DNA of 64,000 nt from Cucumis sativus (GCF_000004075.3 NC_026659.2:26058272-26122271), one strand, 5' to 3'. Positions 49,751 to 61,911 are shown, counted from the stretch's first letter. Made by a program: numbers and translations. Notes: generated by a model not told the origin, from the sequence alone.

Positions 49751-52060
49751 AATCCCTAGCGAATAATACCGATACATTGTTATCAAAAGATTGTGGCAAT
49801 TATATTCTCAAACAAGTCTGAGATTGGTGCCCGGATGATCCTACTCCTCGTCATTCGGATTCTTCATTTATTTAGCCACACACAAATAATTACAACAAAA
49901 GGAAGCTTGAAGTCATATGTGGAAGAGCATATAAGTCGATTTCTGCTTCTGAAATGTTCAACTCTTTTGCATCTTCTAACTACTTGTTAATTAGGGATTC
50001 ACAGAAGACGTGAATTGATGTAGTTTTCCATATCAGTAGTTGCAACCAAATTTAGGAAGCTTTTTGTATCATTAAATTTCCATTTTATGAGATAGGGCTC
50101 TTGCAACCTCGACTTTCTAACGGAGTCTAGGGTTTAGGTAGCATTGTCGATATGGATTTTGGAAAGGTTCCACCTTCCATATGCTGAACTTCAAAGAAAT
50201 CACCAGAAGTCCATGCAGGAACACATTCCATGCTTAAAATGATGAAACCTATTACGATCTCGCATGATAATCTCCACGTTGAAGATTTCAGAAATCAACT
50301 TGGTGACTTGGTGGCAGTCGTTGCATACTCTAAGATTCTTAAATATACGCACTGGCGTACCTGGTTTCAAGTTTAGTAACCCAAAAGCAATGGCAAGTCT
50401 CTCACTATGCAACTTAAGCGATTGTTGTTTGATGTTATCGGGTTCATCTACCATGGTTGCCTGTGAACAGTCAGGTGAGTAACCACGTCTCTCCAGTTTT
50501 TCCTCAATCAAATCAATAACACCGTAGATCTCTTTTATCCTGGGGTGTGATGTGTCTCCTGCAAAAAACTCATGGCTAATACCATCAATTTCAATCGAAC
50601 TGCAGCCCGGCTCTTTTGTCACACCCATATCGGTCATCACCTTCCTTATGATTCCGACATCGTTCCACTGGCGTGCTGAAGCATAGACTCTTGACAACAT
50701 CACATAAACACCACTAGAAATTGTTTTTTCAGATTGAAGAATTTTGAATGCCACTTCTTCGCTCAACTCAACACCAGCATTCTGCTTGTAGCAAGCATCA
50801 AGAAGACTCCTCCAAATCACTGCATCTGGCTTTATATGCATATTTGCCACTAACTCCAAAGCTTCATCAATAAAACCAGAGCGAGATAGAAGATCGACAA
50901 GGCATCCATAGTGCTCTAACCGGGGTTCAATCTTGTAGTCATTAACCATCATATCAAAATATTTCCGGCCGTCAGCAACCATGCCTCCGTGGTTACATGC
51001 ACTAAGAACACCAACAAACGTGACAGAATTAGGCAAAAACTTCTCCATTTCAACCAGCCGAGAAAAACATTGCAAGGCAGCCTGCCCCCGTCCATGCATG
51101 GCGAGCGCTAGAATCATAGAATTCCATGAATTTAGGTCATGCTTGGGCATTGTCTCAAAGACCTGCTGAGCCATTCTTAAAGAACCACACTTGCTGTACA
51201 TATCCACTAGTGAGGAGTTGATCAAAACATCACCCGCCATAGCGCCACTGGCCTTTCTCAACACATAAGCATGAGCCCACATCCCCAGAGATAAAGCTCC
51301 AATACCAGCACAAGCACTAACTATACTCTGCATTGTATACCCATCAGGCTCAAAGCTGTTTTGCATTTCAACAAATAGCTTGAGAGCATTCTCGAAAAGC
51401 CCACTTTGAACATACGCATCAATCATCACATTCCACGACACCAAACTTCTAAGAGGCATTTTCTCAAACACCTTCAACGCCATACTCAAACATCCACAAG
51501 AAGCATATAAATGAATCAAGCTATTCCCAACATAAACATCCAAATCTAACCCAAGTTTAAAAATTTGAGCATGGGCCTGCCTCCCTTCAGATAAAGCAAA
51601 TACATAAGCACAAGCTTTAAGAAGAAAAGGAAAAGTATGTTTATCTGGTTCAACTGAACCTTCTTCTAACATTCTGTAAAAGATTTCAATCGCCTGCTCT
51701 TTCCGGTCCAAGCTCCGTGCACAGGCTCCGATCAGAGTGTTCCACATGAACGAATTGGGGTTATCAATTTGATTAAAAACACGGCAGGCATAATCAAAAT
51801 CAATTAAAGACGAAACGTGGAGAATTCGGCTGTAGAGAAAGAGAGAGGAATTGTGGGTCGAGAAGTTACGAATTGCCTGAGCATGTATTTGTTTGAGCTT
51901 TGACAAATCTGTACAGTCAGTCAGCAAGTGAAGAAACCGACTTTGATGGGTCTTGGAATTCTCGCCCTTGATTTCAATTGGAAGAGATTGTGAATTTGTT
52001 GGGATTGCTAAAAGCATTTTGCACCCACAAGCATAAAAATTAGAAACTGTTTTTGAGAAC
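48530..52060. repeat. Segmental duplication, left unit (DUF569 3' half plus PPR gene)
   Basis: Colinear with 53430-55745. Similarity begins just before the second DUF569 domain (shared CCCAACATC...TTGTTAGGACAA), continues through the exons, introns and 3' flank of DUF569, and reaches the start codon of the convergent PPR gene. The introns and the intergenic DNA also align, so this was a DNA-level duplication and not retroposition. Confidence 0.85.
50200..52017 (-). CDS. CRR28: DYW-class pentatricopeptide repeat protein, CRR28-like
   Basis: An intronless frame of 605 residues. PPR proteins of this class bind organelle RNA, and the DYW domain deaminates C to U. The frame opens with a short presequence-like stretch and KLKQIHAQAI, then has a PLS-type repeat series (NSFMWNTLIGACARSLD; DVYVGNSLIHLYASCGCL; SLVSWNVMIDAYVQSGLFENA; DVLINSSLVDMYSKCGSL; LNSWNSMILALAMHGRG). 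E and E+ motifs follow, then the DYW domain with the zinc and catalytic residues HSE (537-539), CNDCH (565-569), the HHFKHG block and CSC (599-601). It ends MDFW instead of DYW. I assign CRR28, a chloroplast editing factor for ndh transcripts in Arabidopsis, from remembered similarity and because At1g59720 (CRR28) lies beside the DUF569 gene At1g59710. It converges with the two-domain DUF569 gene. A related pseudogene lies at 55115-55739. Confidence 0.85.
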   Translation of the reverse strand: MLLAIPTNSQSLPIEIKGENSKTHQSRFLHLLTDCTDLSKLKQIHAQAIRNFSTHNSSLFLYSRILHVSSLIDFDYACRVFNQIDNPNSFMWNTLIGACARSLDRKEQAIEIFYRMLEEGSVEPDKHTFPFLLKACAYVFALSEGRQAHAQIFKLGLDLDVYVGNSLIHLYASCGCLSMALKVFEKMPLRSLVSWNVMIDAYVQSGLFENALKLFVEMQNSFEPDGYTMQSIVSACAGIGALSLGMWAHAYVLRKASGAMAGDVLINSSLVDMYSKCGSLRMAQQVFETMPKHDLNSWNSMILALAMHGRGQAALQCFSRLVEMEKFLPNSVTFVGVLSACNHGGMVADGRKYFDMMVNDYKIEPRLEHYGCLVDLLSRSGFIDEALELVANMHIKPDAVIWRSLLDACYKQNAGVELSEEVAFKILQSEKTISSGVYVMLSRVYASARQWNDVGIIRKVMTDMGVTKEPGCSSIEIDGISHEFFAGDTSHPRIKEIYGVIDLIEEKLERRGYSPDCSQATMVDEPDNIKQQSLKLHSERLAIAFGLLNLKPGTPVRIFKNLRVCNDCHQVTKLISEIFNVEIIMRDRNRFHHFKHGMCSCMDFW

Positions 52061-53570
52061 TATGGATGGATATGAAACTTTACCGAGAGGATAAAGAGCT
52101 GGTGGAAGCGCTAGACATGGAGAAATCCAAAGCCCAATATGTCTCCCATTTCATACTAAAAACAAAATGAAGCTTTCTATTTTTGCACTCTCATATCATT
52201 ATTTTTGTGTATAGGGTGACATAGAGGGTTCACATCTATATTTGTAATCCAGTAACACAATATGATTTAATGAATTAAAAATGTACAATCTAATTGCTTC
52301 ATTAACATAACTCATATCATTATCGTTACTACAAAAAAAATTTACCAATTTTGATATCTATACTATTATCGTTATTGTCTTGATCCTCGTAGATAAAGGT
52401 AAGAATAATAGTAAATTTAACCCCAAAAAAAATTAATTACATTTGTGAATGAAGTTCATTACAATTGATCCATCAATGAAAATATTTAATTAAATTACAC
52501 ATATTTTCATTACGATTTGGTAAACAAAACGTTAGAATTGATAGCATATTTACATATTATATAGTATAAAACTTAGTTCAAGAGTAATTAGTATGGTATT
52601 CTACTTTAGAGATGACGGGTTCATTTCCTATCTCACAAATGCCGTACAAAAATCAAAATAAATTATATTTAAAATTAACGGGTACATTTCACTTCATTGC
52701 CCATTTCTATTTTCTTTCTATGTTTTCTAAAGCTGTGAACATTAAATACAAAACCTAAGCAATGCCGCATTAAGTTGGACATGTACAATTGTGGCCTAGT
52801 TAATGCAAAACCCCACCAATGAGTATGTAGTCCTTGCAACTTAGGGTTAGAATTTTTGTCAGTCACCAATATATATAATAATTAAATTATACTAAAGCAT
52901 GTATTAAAATATTGTTTTGGACAAGAAAATAAAATGAAAAATGACATTTGAAGATTAAAAAAAGAAAATGAAAAGAAGGCACCATCTCTAATATAATGTT
53001 TAAAGTTTAAAGTTTCAAGAGAAGAGTTTACCTACCCGGGGGGTGGGGTTGCTTCTAAATTTGTTCATACTAAACATTATATTATAAACTAATAAAATCT
53101 ATACATACACCCTAAAATATATGGGGTAAATTAGAAAATTTCATTTTAGGGAAGCAAGTACGGAATGAATTTAAACTCAACCAATTCTTCTATTCCGACC
53201 GACCGGCTCATGGATGTAAAAGGACCGACCGAAGATGATTCCGAAATGGCGGTCAGCCAATGAGATGGTTGCCGGATATTTTAATTTAAAAACCGCGTGA
53301 GTTAACTTTGTATCACCAGCTGCAGCTGACTTTCTTTTACCACTTTTGAAACATTCATTTCCTTCCTATCCTTCCACCAAATTTCAACCAGGAATCTAAT
53401 CACACCATTGGGAAATATTCATCTCTTAAAAAGAAGATGACCCAACATCCTATTTGATACAGGTTTTCATTGCCCATTCTTTGTTAGGACAATTATCCAA
53501 ACAAAATTTGAAGCTTTCTTTACTTATTCTACTGCTCAAATCTTTCTCCGGTAACAGTCTCCGATCCCAC
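52018..53570. other. Divergent promoter region between PPR and one-domain DUF569 genes
   Basis: The two flanking genes point away from each other, so this 1.55 kb must hold both promoters. The centre is AT-rich. The DUF569-proximal 400 bases carry a GC-richer patch with repeated ACCGAC cores (53197-53231) and a 12-base palindrome CAGCTGCAGCTG at 53317-53328. A frame open from 53454 is an upstream extension of the DUF569 frame, not a separate gene. Confidence 0.55.
53197..53231. promoter_or_regulatory. Direct repeat containing DRE/CRT-like cores
   Basis: GACCGACCG occurs at 53197-53205 and again at 53223-53231. Each copy contains ACCGAC, the core bound by DREB/CBF factors. The pair is about 340-375 bases upstream of the one-domain DUF569 start. 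The aligned paralogous DNA of the left unit begins only after this point, so the sites are private to the right copy. Stress or cold control is an inference. Confidence 0.35.
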
Positions 53571-54655
53571 ATGGATTTCTTCCGCAACGCCAAGACCGTC
53601 CGCCTCCGCAGCCATCACGACAAGTACCTTGTTGCTGATGACGATCAGGACACCGTCAACCAGGACCGTAACGGATCTTCCAAAACTGCTCGTTGGTCTG
53701 TCGAGTTTGTGTCCGGGGCCAACTCTGAGTCTTTCATCCGTCTCAAAAGCTGCTACGGCAAGTACCTGACAGCCAGCAATCAACCCTTCTTGCTCGGAAT
53801 GACCGGCAGGAAAGTTCTTCAGACCCTTCCTCGACGACTAGATTCGTCCGTCGAGTGGGAACCTGTTAGAGAAGGGTCGCAAGTCAAGTTCAAGACCCGA
53901 TATGGGAACTTCTTGAGAGCTAATGGGGGTCTACCGCCTTGGCGAAATTCGGTCACCCATGATATTCCGAATCGAACCGCCACACAAGATTGGATCCTGT
54001 GGGATATTGATGTTGTTGAGATTCAAGTGTCTATGAATCATAGAGCTCCCACAATTGATCATCAGGATTCTCTAGATTTCAATCCCAGCTCGCCCCCTTC
54101 TACCTCTGGCAAACCGACCCACTACTCTAGACTTGAGGTTTGAGATCTCTATAAAACTTCTTTTCAAGATGAATTTAAATGAATTTACTCCATGTCCTTC
54201 AGATTTTGATCATGATTTTTGTTGTTTGCTCGTAGTCTACTGATTCAACTGTTAGTGTACCTCCCAAATCTGAAGGAAGGACCATTTACTATCATGTAGC
54301 TGACGAAAGTGGAGATGTAGATGAAGATACAGTGGAGGGTTCTTCTTTTACATTCAAAGGAAATGGGGTGGAGGAACTGACTCGTAAATTGAAGGAAGAA
54401 ACAGGAATTGAAGGTATCATTGTGTGTACTCGAAATCCATTGAATGGGAATCTTTATCCCCTTCGCTTGCAACTTCCTCCCAACAATGCAATCATGCATG
54501 TAGTTGCTGTTCCTGAGACATCCAAATGTGAGATCTTCAAACCTTTGTTGTTGAACTGACATTATTGCTTGTTTTGATCTTCTTTCCTTGACATCCATCT
54601 TCGAATCTTTTATTTTTCAGTGGGAAAGGACCTTGGCAAACAACGTTTATTATGA
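53571..54655 (+). CDS. One-domain DUF569 protein
   Basis: Three exons, 53571-54137, 54236-54527 and 54621-54655, encode 297 residues. A single DUF569 beta-trefoil domain (MDFFRNAKTVRLRSHHDKYLV; FLLGMTGRKVLQTLPRRLDS; LPPWRNSVTHD; DWILWDIDVVEIQ) is followed by the tail domain (SEGRTIYYHVADESGDVDED; GIEGIIVCTRNPLNGNLYPL) and the end KLGKDLGKQRLL. Intron positions and phases equal those of exons 2-4 of the left paralog. Unlike that paralog it has an ATG exactly at the domain start, and TACTGC stands where the paralog has the acceptor TATACAG, so it is a stand-alone gene. An in-frame ATG at 53454 exists but would add a hydrophobic extension without family support. Length fits the usual one-domain proteins of about 300 residues. 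The biochemical role is unknown. Confidence 0.88.
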
Positions 54656-55114
54656 AATCCATAAGGGAGAATACTGATACATCGTGATTAAGGTACCCTA
54701 GTTCTCAGGCGTTCAGATTCTTCATTGGTTTTTCATTTGAGCACACGAAAATGTTTGCAACAAAAGAAAGCTTGAAGCTATCTGTGGAAGATCATATAAG
54801 GTGATTTCTGTTTCTGCAGTATTAAACACTTTTTGCAGAAGATGTGAATTGATGTAGTTCTCAATATCAGTAACTGCAGCCAGATTTAGGAAGTTTTTTG
54901 TATCGTGATATTCATAGATAAATTTGTAAGTTCTTGAATTGCCACATGATGGGATAAAGCTCTTGCAGCCTCGATTTTTTTACAGAGTTCCGGGTTTAGG
55001 TAGTATTATGGCTATGAATTTTGGAAAGGTTCTCCTTGGCATATTAATGGATTATACTTCCATTTATTTTTTATACAACCGTATAACTTTATTAACTGAT
55101 CTACAACAAAGAAA

Positions 55115-55739
55115 TCACCAAAAGTCCATGGAAGAACACATTCCATTCTTAATATGATGAAACCTATTACGATCACCCATGATAGTTTGAGAGCATTCTC
55201 GAAAAGCCCACACTGAAAATATGCATCACTCATCACATTCCACAATACCAAACTTGTAAGAGGCATTCTCTCGTACACATTCAATGCTATACTCACACAC
55301 CCACAAGAAGAATCTAAATGAATCCCAACATAAAAAATCTAAATCTAACCCAAGTTTAACGATATGAGCATACTCCTGTCTCCCTTCAGATAAAGCGAAT
55401 ATATAAGCACAATCTTTAAGAAGAAAATGAAATAGTGTATTTATCTGGTTAAACTGAGCCTTCTTCTAACATTCTGTAAAAGAGTTCAATACCCTGCTCT
55501 TTCTAGTCCAAGCTCCGTGCACCGGCTCCGATCAGAGTGTTCTGCATGAACGAATTGGGGTTACCGATTTGATAAAGAAAAACACTGCACGAATGATCAA
55601 AATCAGTTGAGATGAAACGTGAAGAATTCAGTTGTAGAGAAAGATAAAAGGATTTCTGAGTTGACAAGTTACGAATTTGATATGTATGGGAAGTCTCGCG
55701 CTTGATTTCAATGAGAATTTGAAATTGTTTCAAAAGTAT
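55115..55739 (-). pseudogene. CRR28-like PPR pseudogene
   Basis: This aligns with the intact PPR gene at 50200-52017 but spans 625 bases instead of 1818. The start codon position reads ATA (55737-55739). About 66 bases are missing near 55650 and about 9 near 55330. One large deletion joins the HHFKHG-coding end to the ENALKLF-coding region at about 55186, removing roughly 1.1 kb including most of the E and DYW domains. The final MDFW and stop remain (55115-55117), and one of the CSC cysteines appears as Ser. ATA or TA occurs at both deletion edges, which would fit microhomology end joining. It cannot encode a working editing factor. Confidence 0.9.
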
Positions 55740-58700
55740 GGACAGACGTGAACTTTACTGAGAGGATAGAGAGCTGATTGCATTTATGTTGCTCAAAACA
55801 GTTCATTTGTGCACAAACTTCTTCTCTCATAACTTTCATTTCTATTTTATCAAATGAAATCAAGTATATTTCAACCGATTTAGACATACACCATCGACCA
55901 TAAAATTGAATATTCAATTTCTTTTCTCTACTGCAATGCAGTAATGATGAGTTGCAAGCATACGTTAGGCTCCATATGCGATCAAGTGTATTGGACATGA
56001 GTTTGACAAACTGACAATTATCTAATTATTTTTAGAAAAAATTGGAACGGAATAACATATACTAAATAATTCTGGAGTGTTTAATGATCGACCTCTCCCT
56101 AAATTTGTATAATCAAATAGTATATAACCACTTTGATATTTTTCTTTTCTAAAAGAAAATTAAATTCTCATCCTAAAAGATGAGACTATGAAAGGAAATA
56201 AAAGTCAAGCCATTGAAAGAGGTACAAACCATTTACTCAACCATCTATCTATCTTTTCTTTTCCTTTATTTATTATCACTTATCCACAAAATCCTCAATT
56301 ATTATGTGATAACTCATTTATTCACCCACACAATTTATTATCTCATAATTTTCTCCTTTTTCTTAATTAAAAAAATACTTTTTTTCTTTTTTTGTATTTG
56401 ATTCAACTTAATTTTTCCAATTCTTCTATATTCAAACCTTTCTGTTAGGAAATTAGATAATTAGCTAATTATTTATAAAACATTAATTAAAAACTAACTA
56501 ATTTAAATTACAATTAAATAAATATTAACCTCTCAAACATATTAACTATTCTACCATCTTCTTATTAATTATTATTGTATTTTTCTTTCTTTTTCATAAA
56601 AATATAGTTTAGAAAGAGAAAAAAAAGTTAGAATTTAGTGGTTTCTATGTTCATACCATAAAAATTGTTTAAGAAAATTTTAGAAAAATTTATCAAATTA
56701 TAATAACTAAAACATTAATTGTAAATCATAGATATTAAATTTTAAGTTAGATACCAAATTTACAAATTGAATGGGAAAATTCAACTAATATTTCTTATTG
56801 AGCAAGCAGCATTGCATATCCATATTTCACTTACCTAACACCAAATGTTACCCATTTTCAAATTATTGTCAAAGAAATCTTCTCCAATTGAATAAGCTAC
56901 CTCCCTTGTAATTGTGTTAGCATTAAAGCTAAAGAAATTATGTACATAATTGTTTCTTTTTCTTACAAGCTTTAATACTTTTCATTATAAAAGGTCCAAT
57001 TAATACATTGCGTAATTAATAACATAAATTATCATATATAATAATGGGGGGTAATAATTAGTGAAGGTAAAGAATATTATTATGTCATGTAATCCTATTG
57101 TGCAATACTATACTATATACTTATGTTTAATCAATTAATTTTCGTATATACCATAAAAAGAAAAACTCACTTTGGACATATCCACACCACATTGAAGGTG
57201 TCCCATCAAAAGGCATTTTTCTTATAAAATCTACGAGAGAAATTAATGAATAGGAAATAAATCCAAATGATTTTGAAAAATAAGATCTCTTTTTCTCCAC
57301 TTGGATTTTTCTTTTCCCCCTCTAGACCTTAGAACATAAGTATATTAAGATTTCTTTTCTTTTGGTTCTAAATTAAATTTGGCCCACATTGATAATGATA
57401 TATGTTGCTCTGATCTTTATGCTTTGTTTTTTAGACCACTGTTAAAATTCTAAATTAGAATATGAAAAGTCAATCGAGAACTTTATTAATTGAATTAGCA
57501 TATAGAACTTTTTGGTAACATTCACTTTATATTTTGTACATATTACTGAGAATATAATTTGAATGGACATTAGGCCCTTTCAAAAATCCACATCCATGAG
57601 TTGATAGTTATCTCCCCCACTTGAATTCGAGTTTGGTAATTGTTTTTCTTTCATCTTTTTAGACTAAAATTGTTTGCCTCTATTTGATTTGATTTCTTTT
57701 ATTCTTTCTCATTAGTATGGGAAAAGAAAGATCACTTTGAAAAAATAGGTTCGGTTAAATATGAAAAGCATTGTATAAAGTTTTCAACACAACATAACAT
57801 TAAGTGTTCACACGAAGTTTATGAAGGAACGTGTTTTGTGGAGTTTAACTTGTGTGAATATGTAAGTTTGATGCAACGGTTTATAAAGTTGAATATGCAT
57901 GTAAATTTCAGTTTTAAGAGTTATTGGAAGAATTATCTTCAAACTTTATAAAGTCTTTCTAAATACTTACAAATGAAGAGATTTTTATTTATTTATAGGC
58001 TTTGTGAGCATAGGTTTTAGTGTGTCTACGAACATGATGACTTTATTTAACATTTGAGCTAATTAAATCTATTTTTCGAGCTTAATTAGATTTAAAATAG
58101 TTAATTAATCAAAACAAAGATTGATTAACCTTTAATCAATCATAAACTCAATTACTTTGAAAATTTGTAATTGTGGTGGAGGAGAAATTGAGTTAGGTGG
58201 GCAGCGGGTTGATTTGTGAAAAATGAATGAGATATCTTTTTGGGTGATTGTGAAGCGGTTCCCACGGCGGCGACTGCCGACTAATATTCCAATTCCAAAA
58301 TTTAAATTTTATAATTGGAATTTTTTGTTTTAATTAAATTAGATTGCTAAATAAATTAATTGTGAAAGTACAAAACTGTCCCTCTCTACAACTCAACAAC
58401 TCCCCAATTCCATCAAAGCTACTTGACTGCACGTTCCATATTTTGGTAGTGCTTTGTGATTGATTCTTAGTTAATGTGATACACTCACATGCCCCCTCCC
58501 TCCCTCCCTCACCTTCATTTCTTTTTCATTTATTAATCCTTTTTATATTCCCTTTGTTGCCTAAACAATTAGTTAACTATACAAAAGTAATTTATATTTA
58601 AATATCGTTTCATGTTTGCGACCTTCACGACTATCATACTTTCAAAATATTAAATTAAATCAAAATTGACATTACGGCGTTTTAAAAGTCTTAGAATTAA

Positions 58701-60261
58701 AATAGAGTAAAGTCGGTATTACAGTGATTAAATTGGATCGAAACCAATTGTTGAATAATATGACATAACTATCACTTCATAGATATTAAATACTTTATAT
58801 TGGTTGAATGATTGTATTTTACTAGAAGTATTAAAGATTCTTTCTATCCAAAAGTTGATCACCTCCTCTTTGAATTCTCTCTAATGGGTAGGAGAGAAAA
58901 CAATTGATATTGGAAACTATTAATTCAATCCATTTGATTTTGATTCATCCTTTCATTAAATTAAAATCAGTTATCAATACCTATAGGTTCATATATTTCA
59001 TTATACAACTCCTCATTTATTAATGAAGATAGCAAAAAAAAAAAAAAAGATCTATTAATGAATGAACACGTGGGCTTCCCTAAAAAATTTTCTATATACA
59101 TCACTTTATAAATGCTAAATATTCATTCCATATTAGAATAGTAGGTATTTTTAATTTAACATTTGCAAAAATAGTGGAGGTAACAATGGATTGAATTTGA
59201 ATTTGAACATTTTGACCACTAGAAAATAAAATGAAATAATGTTACAGGTGGTATAATTAGCTTTTAACTTAAGAAGTAAATTTTAGGTAATCAATTTTTT
59301 TTTTTTTACCAAGAATTGACATAAAAACATTACCAAAAACGTAAATATTCTACCTTTCTTATGTCTTTCTTGTCTTTAGAAAAAAGAAAAGAATGTTGTT
59401 TTTCTTGAAAGGGAATGAAAAATCAAATCTTAACAACAAATAAAACTTAAATAATTTCCTTTTCTTTCTTTTTTGTCTTTATTATGAATATATATTTCTG
59501 GCTATTTTCATTGAATAATATGTTTTTGGCTTTATTACACTAATATAGTAAAATCTGCCGACAAACTCATCTTATTATTTTATTTAATTTTAAAGTGAAG
59601 CATATTTCACTATTTAATCATTTTATAAATATTTAAAATAGGAAAAAATGTATATTTGTTTATATTTAAACTCTTGTATTAAGTATGATAATTTTGATTT
59701 ACTTTCAAAAATATATATTGACCAATACCAACTAATAATTGATGATTTAATTAAATTTTGTTTAAAAAAAAAAAAGAAAAAACCTACCTTTCAAATAATA
59801 GAAGAAAGGAAGAGATAATATTTTTTTAAAGAAAATAATTGAATTAAAACATTTTGTTGCCCGACAATTCAAAAGGAAAGAGAGGGTGAGTGGTGAGGGA
59901 TGACACTCACGTGGATAAGGAAAATCGTCGTCCTCCATTCACGTTTGTCATTCACGCAAGATTCTGTCACCGAGCTGTAACGGTAGCAAGCGAAAACATT
60001 TCGATATAAATTAATAACAATAATAATAATAAAAGAAAAAAAGCGCCATTAAAGCAATCAATTAGCCACTCAATTTTGTGATCACACGACGGCCGTTTCG
60101 CCGGATTCCTCTGTTTTACCAAAACTTCCAACGTTTCCGTCAACTTTATTCCCAAAACTTAAATTTGAGGAAAATTTTGTTACTCTCAGGCCAAGTTTCT
60201 TCAATCTCTTGTGATTAGTAGCTACATTTTGAAAGGTTTTAGCGATCGAGGTAGCTGTATG
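55740..60261. other. AT-rich spacer upstream of the DnaJ gene
   Basis: About 4.5 kb with no gene that I can support. Frames are short and of low complexity, with poly-A and poly-T runs near 59036-59048, 59300 and 59765. The last 400 bases are probably the DnaJ promoter and leader and include a G-box at 59908. No obvious triplet of nGAAn heat-shock elements was found by eye. Confidence 0.6.
59908..59913. promoter_or_regulatory. G-box upstream of the DnaJ gene
   Basis: ACTCACGTGGATA contains a perfect CACGTG about 350 bases before the DnaJ start. The hexamer is certain, a regulatory role is not. Confidence 0.35.
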
Positions 60262-61911
60262 ATGGGTGTGGACTACTATAATGTGTTGATGGTGAACAGA
60301 AATGCAAATGAAGATGACTTGAAGAGGTCGTACAAGAGATTGGCTATGAAATGGCATCCTGATAAGAATCCTTACAACAAGAAAGAGGCGGAGGCTAAGT
60401 TCAAGCAGATCTCTGAGGCTTATGATGTGTTAAGCGACGCTAAGAAGCGTCAGATCTACGATCTCTACGGGGAGGAGGCTCTGAAGTCTGCTGATTTTGT
60501 TCCTCCGCCTAATTCTAATCCTTCTTTTTCTTATATACCTCGTGACGCCGACGATATTTTTGCCGAGTTTTTCGGCGGAGCTGGGAGTGGTAAGAGCCGA
60601 GGGTTTAGAGGAGAGGGTTTGTTTAAGAATGGGAAGGCGGAGGCTGTGAAACAAACGAATAGGAAAGCACCGGCAATTGAGAGCAAGTTACTTTGTAGTT
60701 TGGAGGAGCTCTACAAAGGTTCAAGAAGGAAGATGAGGATTTCCCGCACTGTTCCTGATGAATTTGGGTATTGGTTTCTGGCTCTTCTTTTACCTTTATT
60801 TTGTTTTCGTTGAAACGTTAAATGCTTATAATTCTTATTTCTTTTGATTGCATATAATGGTATCTTTGAGTTATCATGGGTCACCGGTTATACTGTTTGA
60901 TGCTGTTATGCTTAATGGGTGGAATTGCAAAGGATAATATTGCATGGAATATATTATTTCTTTTTTCTGGTTGAGATGCTTTGGATTATCAGGATATTGT
61001 TACCTCTTTACATGACAAATAATTCTTTTTGTTCTATCTACCATCGAATAGACGAAAGACTACATTATAAACAATTATGAACCAATGGTATAGGTCAAAT
61101 TCGTGTTTGCCTGACGTGAAAAAGCCTACTTGTATAGCTAATTGGATTGCAGAAAGACTGTTGGTAGATTTATGGTCTTATGAATATTATGCTGTGACAT
61201 AAAGTTTGTGAATTATGATCTGGAAAGGATTTGGTGCTTCCACTTTGTTCAATCACCTTAACTAAAACAGCTATAATGATATTTTATTGTACTTAGGAAT
61301 AATAAGCATGCTTTTGTTGTTGAAAATTAGAAAAGACCATCATTGATTTGAACTAATTGAACATAAGCTCTCTTTCTCGTTGGAATCTCATTGAAATCAA
61401 CCTCACATTTGAATTTTCTTCTCTTTTTTGTCCTCGATTTAGACTTATTCAAGGGACTTGTTTTTGTAGGAAACCAAAAACTGTTGATGAGGTTTTGAAA
61501 ATAGATATTAAGCCTGGTTGGAAGAAGGGGACAAAAATCACTTTCCCTGAGAAAGGCAATCAAGAACCTGGTGTTGCTCCTGCTGATCTTATATTTATCA
61601 TTGATGAGAAGCCCCATCCTGTTTTTGAGAGAGATGGTAATGATTTGGTAGTCAATCAGAAAATATCTCTATTAGAAGCACTCACTGGAAAGACATTGAA
61701 CATTACAACTTTGGATGGAAGAGATCTCCCTACTGTGACTGATATTGTCAAACCGGGTTACGAAGTAGTGATCCAAAATGAAGGAATGCCCATCTCAAAA
61801 GAACCAAACAAGAAGGGGAACCTTAGAATCAAGTTTGATATCATTTTCCCATCAAAGCTTACTTTTGAACAGAAATCTGATCTAAGAAGAGCTTTAGGTG
61901 GTTCTGATTAA
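60262..61911 (+). CDS. Type II DnaJ/HSP40 co-chaperone (DNAJB1/13-like)
   Basis: Two exons, 60262-60767 and 61470-61911, encode 315 residues. The protein delivers clients to HSP70 and stimulates its ATPase. The J domain occupies about residues 1-70 ([15 protein letters not shown] at 32-34, [21 protein letters not shown]). A shortened G/F-like linker follows ([20 protein letters not shown]), then two C-terminal beta-sandwich domains ([36 protein letters not shown]; a [19 protein letters not shown] block) and a dimerisation end. There is no CxxCxGxG zinc finger, so it is class II. Cytosol or nucleus is likely. It is slightly shorter than the roughly 320-350 residues I recall for plant relatives. 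The start MGVDYYNVL is the family standard; ATGs at 60211 and 60259 lie in the same frame. Exon 1 ends TTTGG and exon 2 begins G, restoring FGKPK. Confidence 0.92.

Larger units (their letters stand above)
53430..55745. repeat. Segmental duplication, right unit (one-domain DUF569 plus PPR pseudogene)
   Basis: The partner of 48530-52060. It is shorter, mainly because of about 1.1 kb lost from the PPR part. Outside that gap the two units align through DUF569 exons, introns and the 3' flank. Within the DUF569 coding exons the protein is nearly identical over long runs (for example FLLGMTGRKVLQTLPRRLDS in both). Confidence 0.85.

Noticed and set aside
53454-53570. Upstream in-frame start of the one-domain DUF569 gene
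   Set aside because: It would add 39 hydrophobic residues that family members lack. The aligned DNA in the left unit is intron sequence up to the acceptor.
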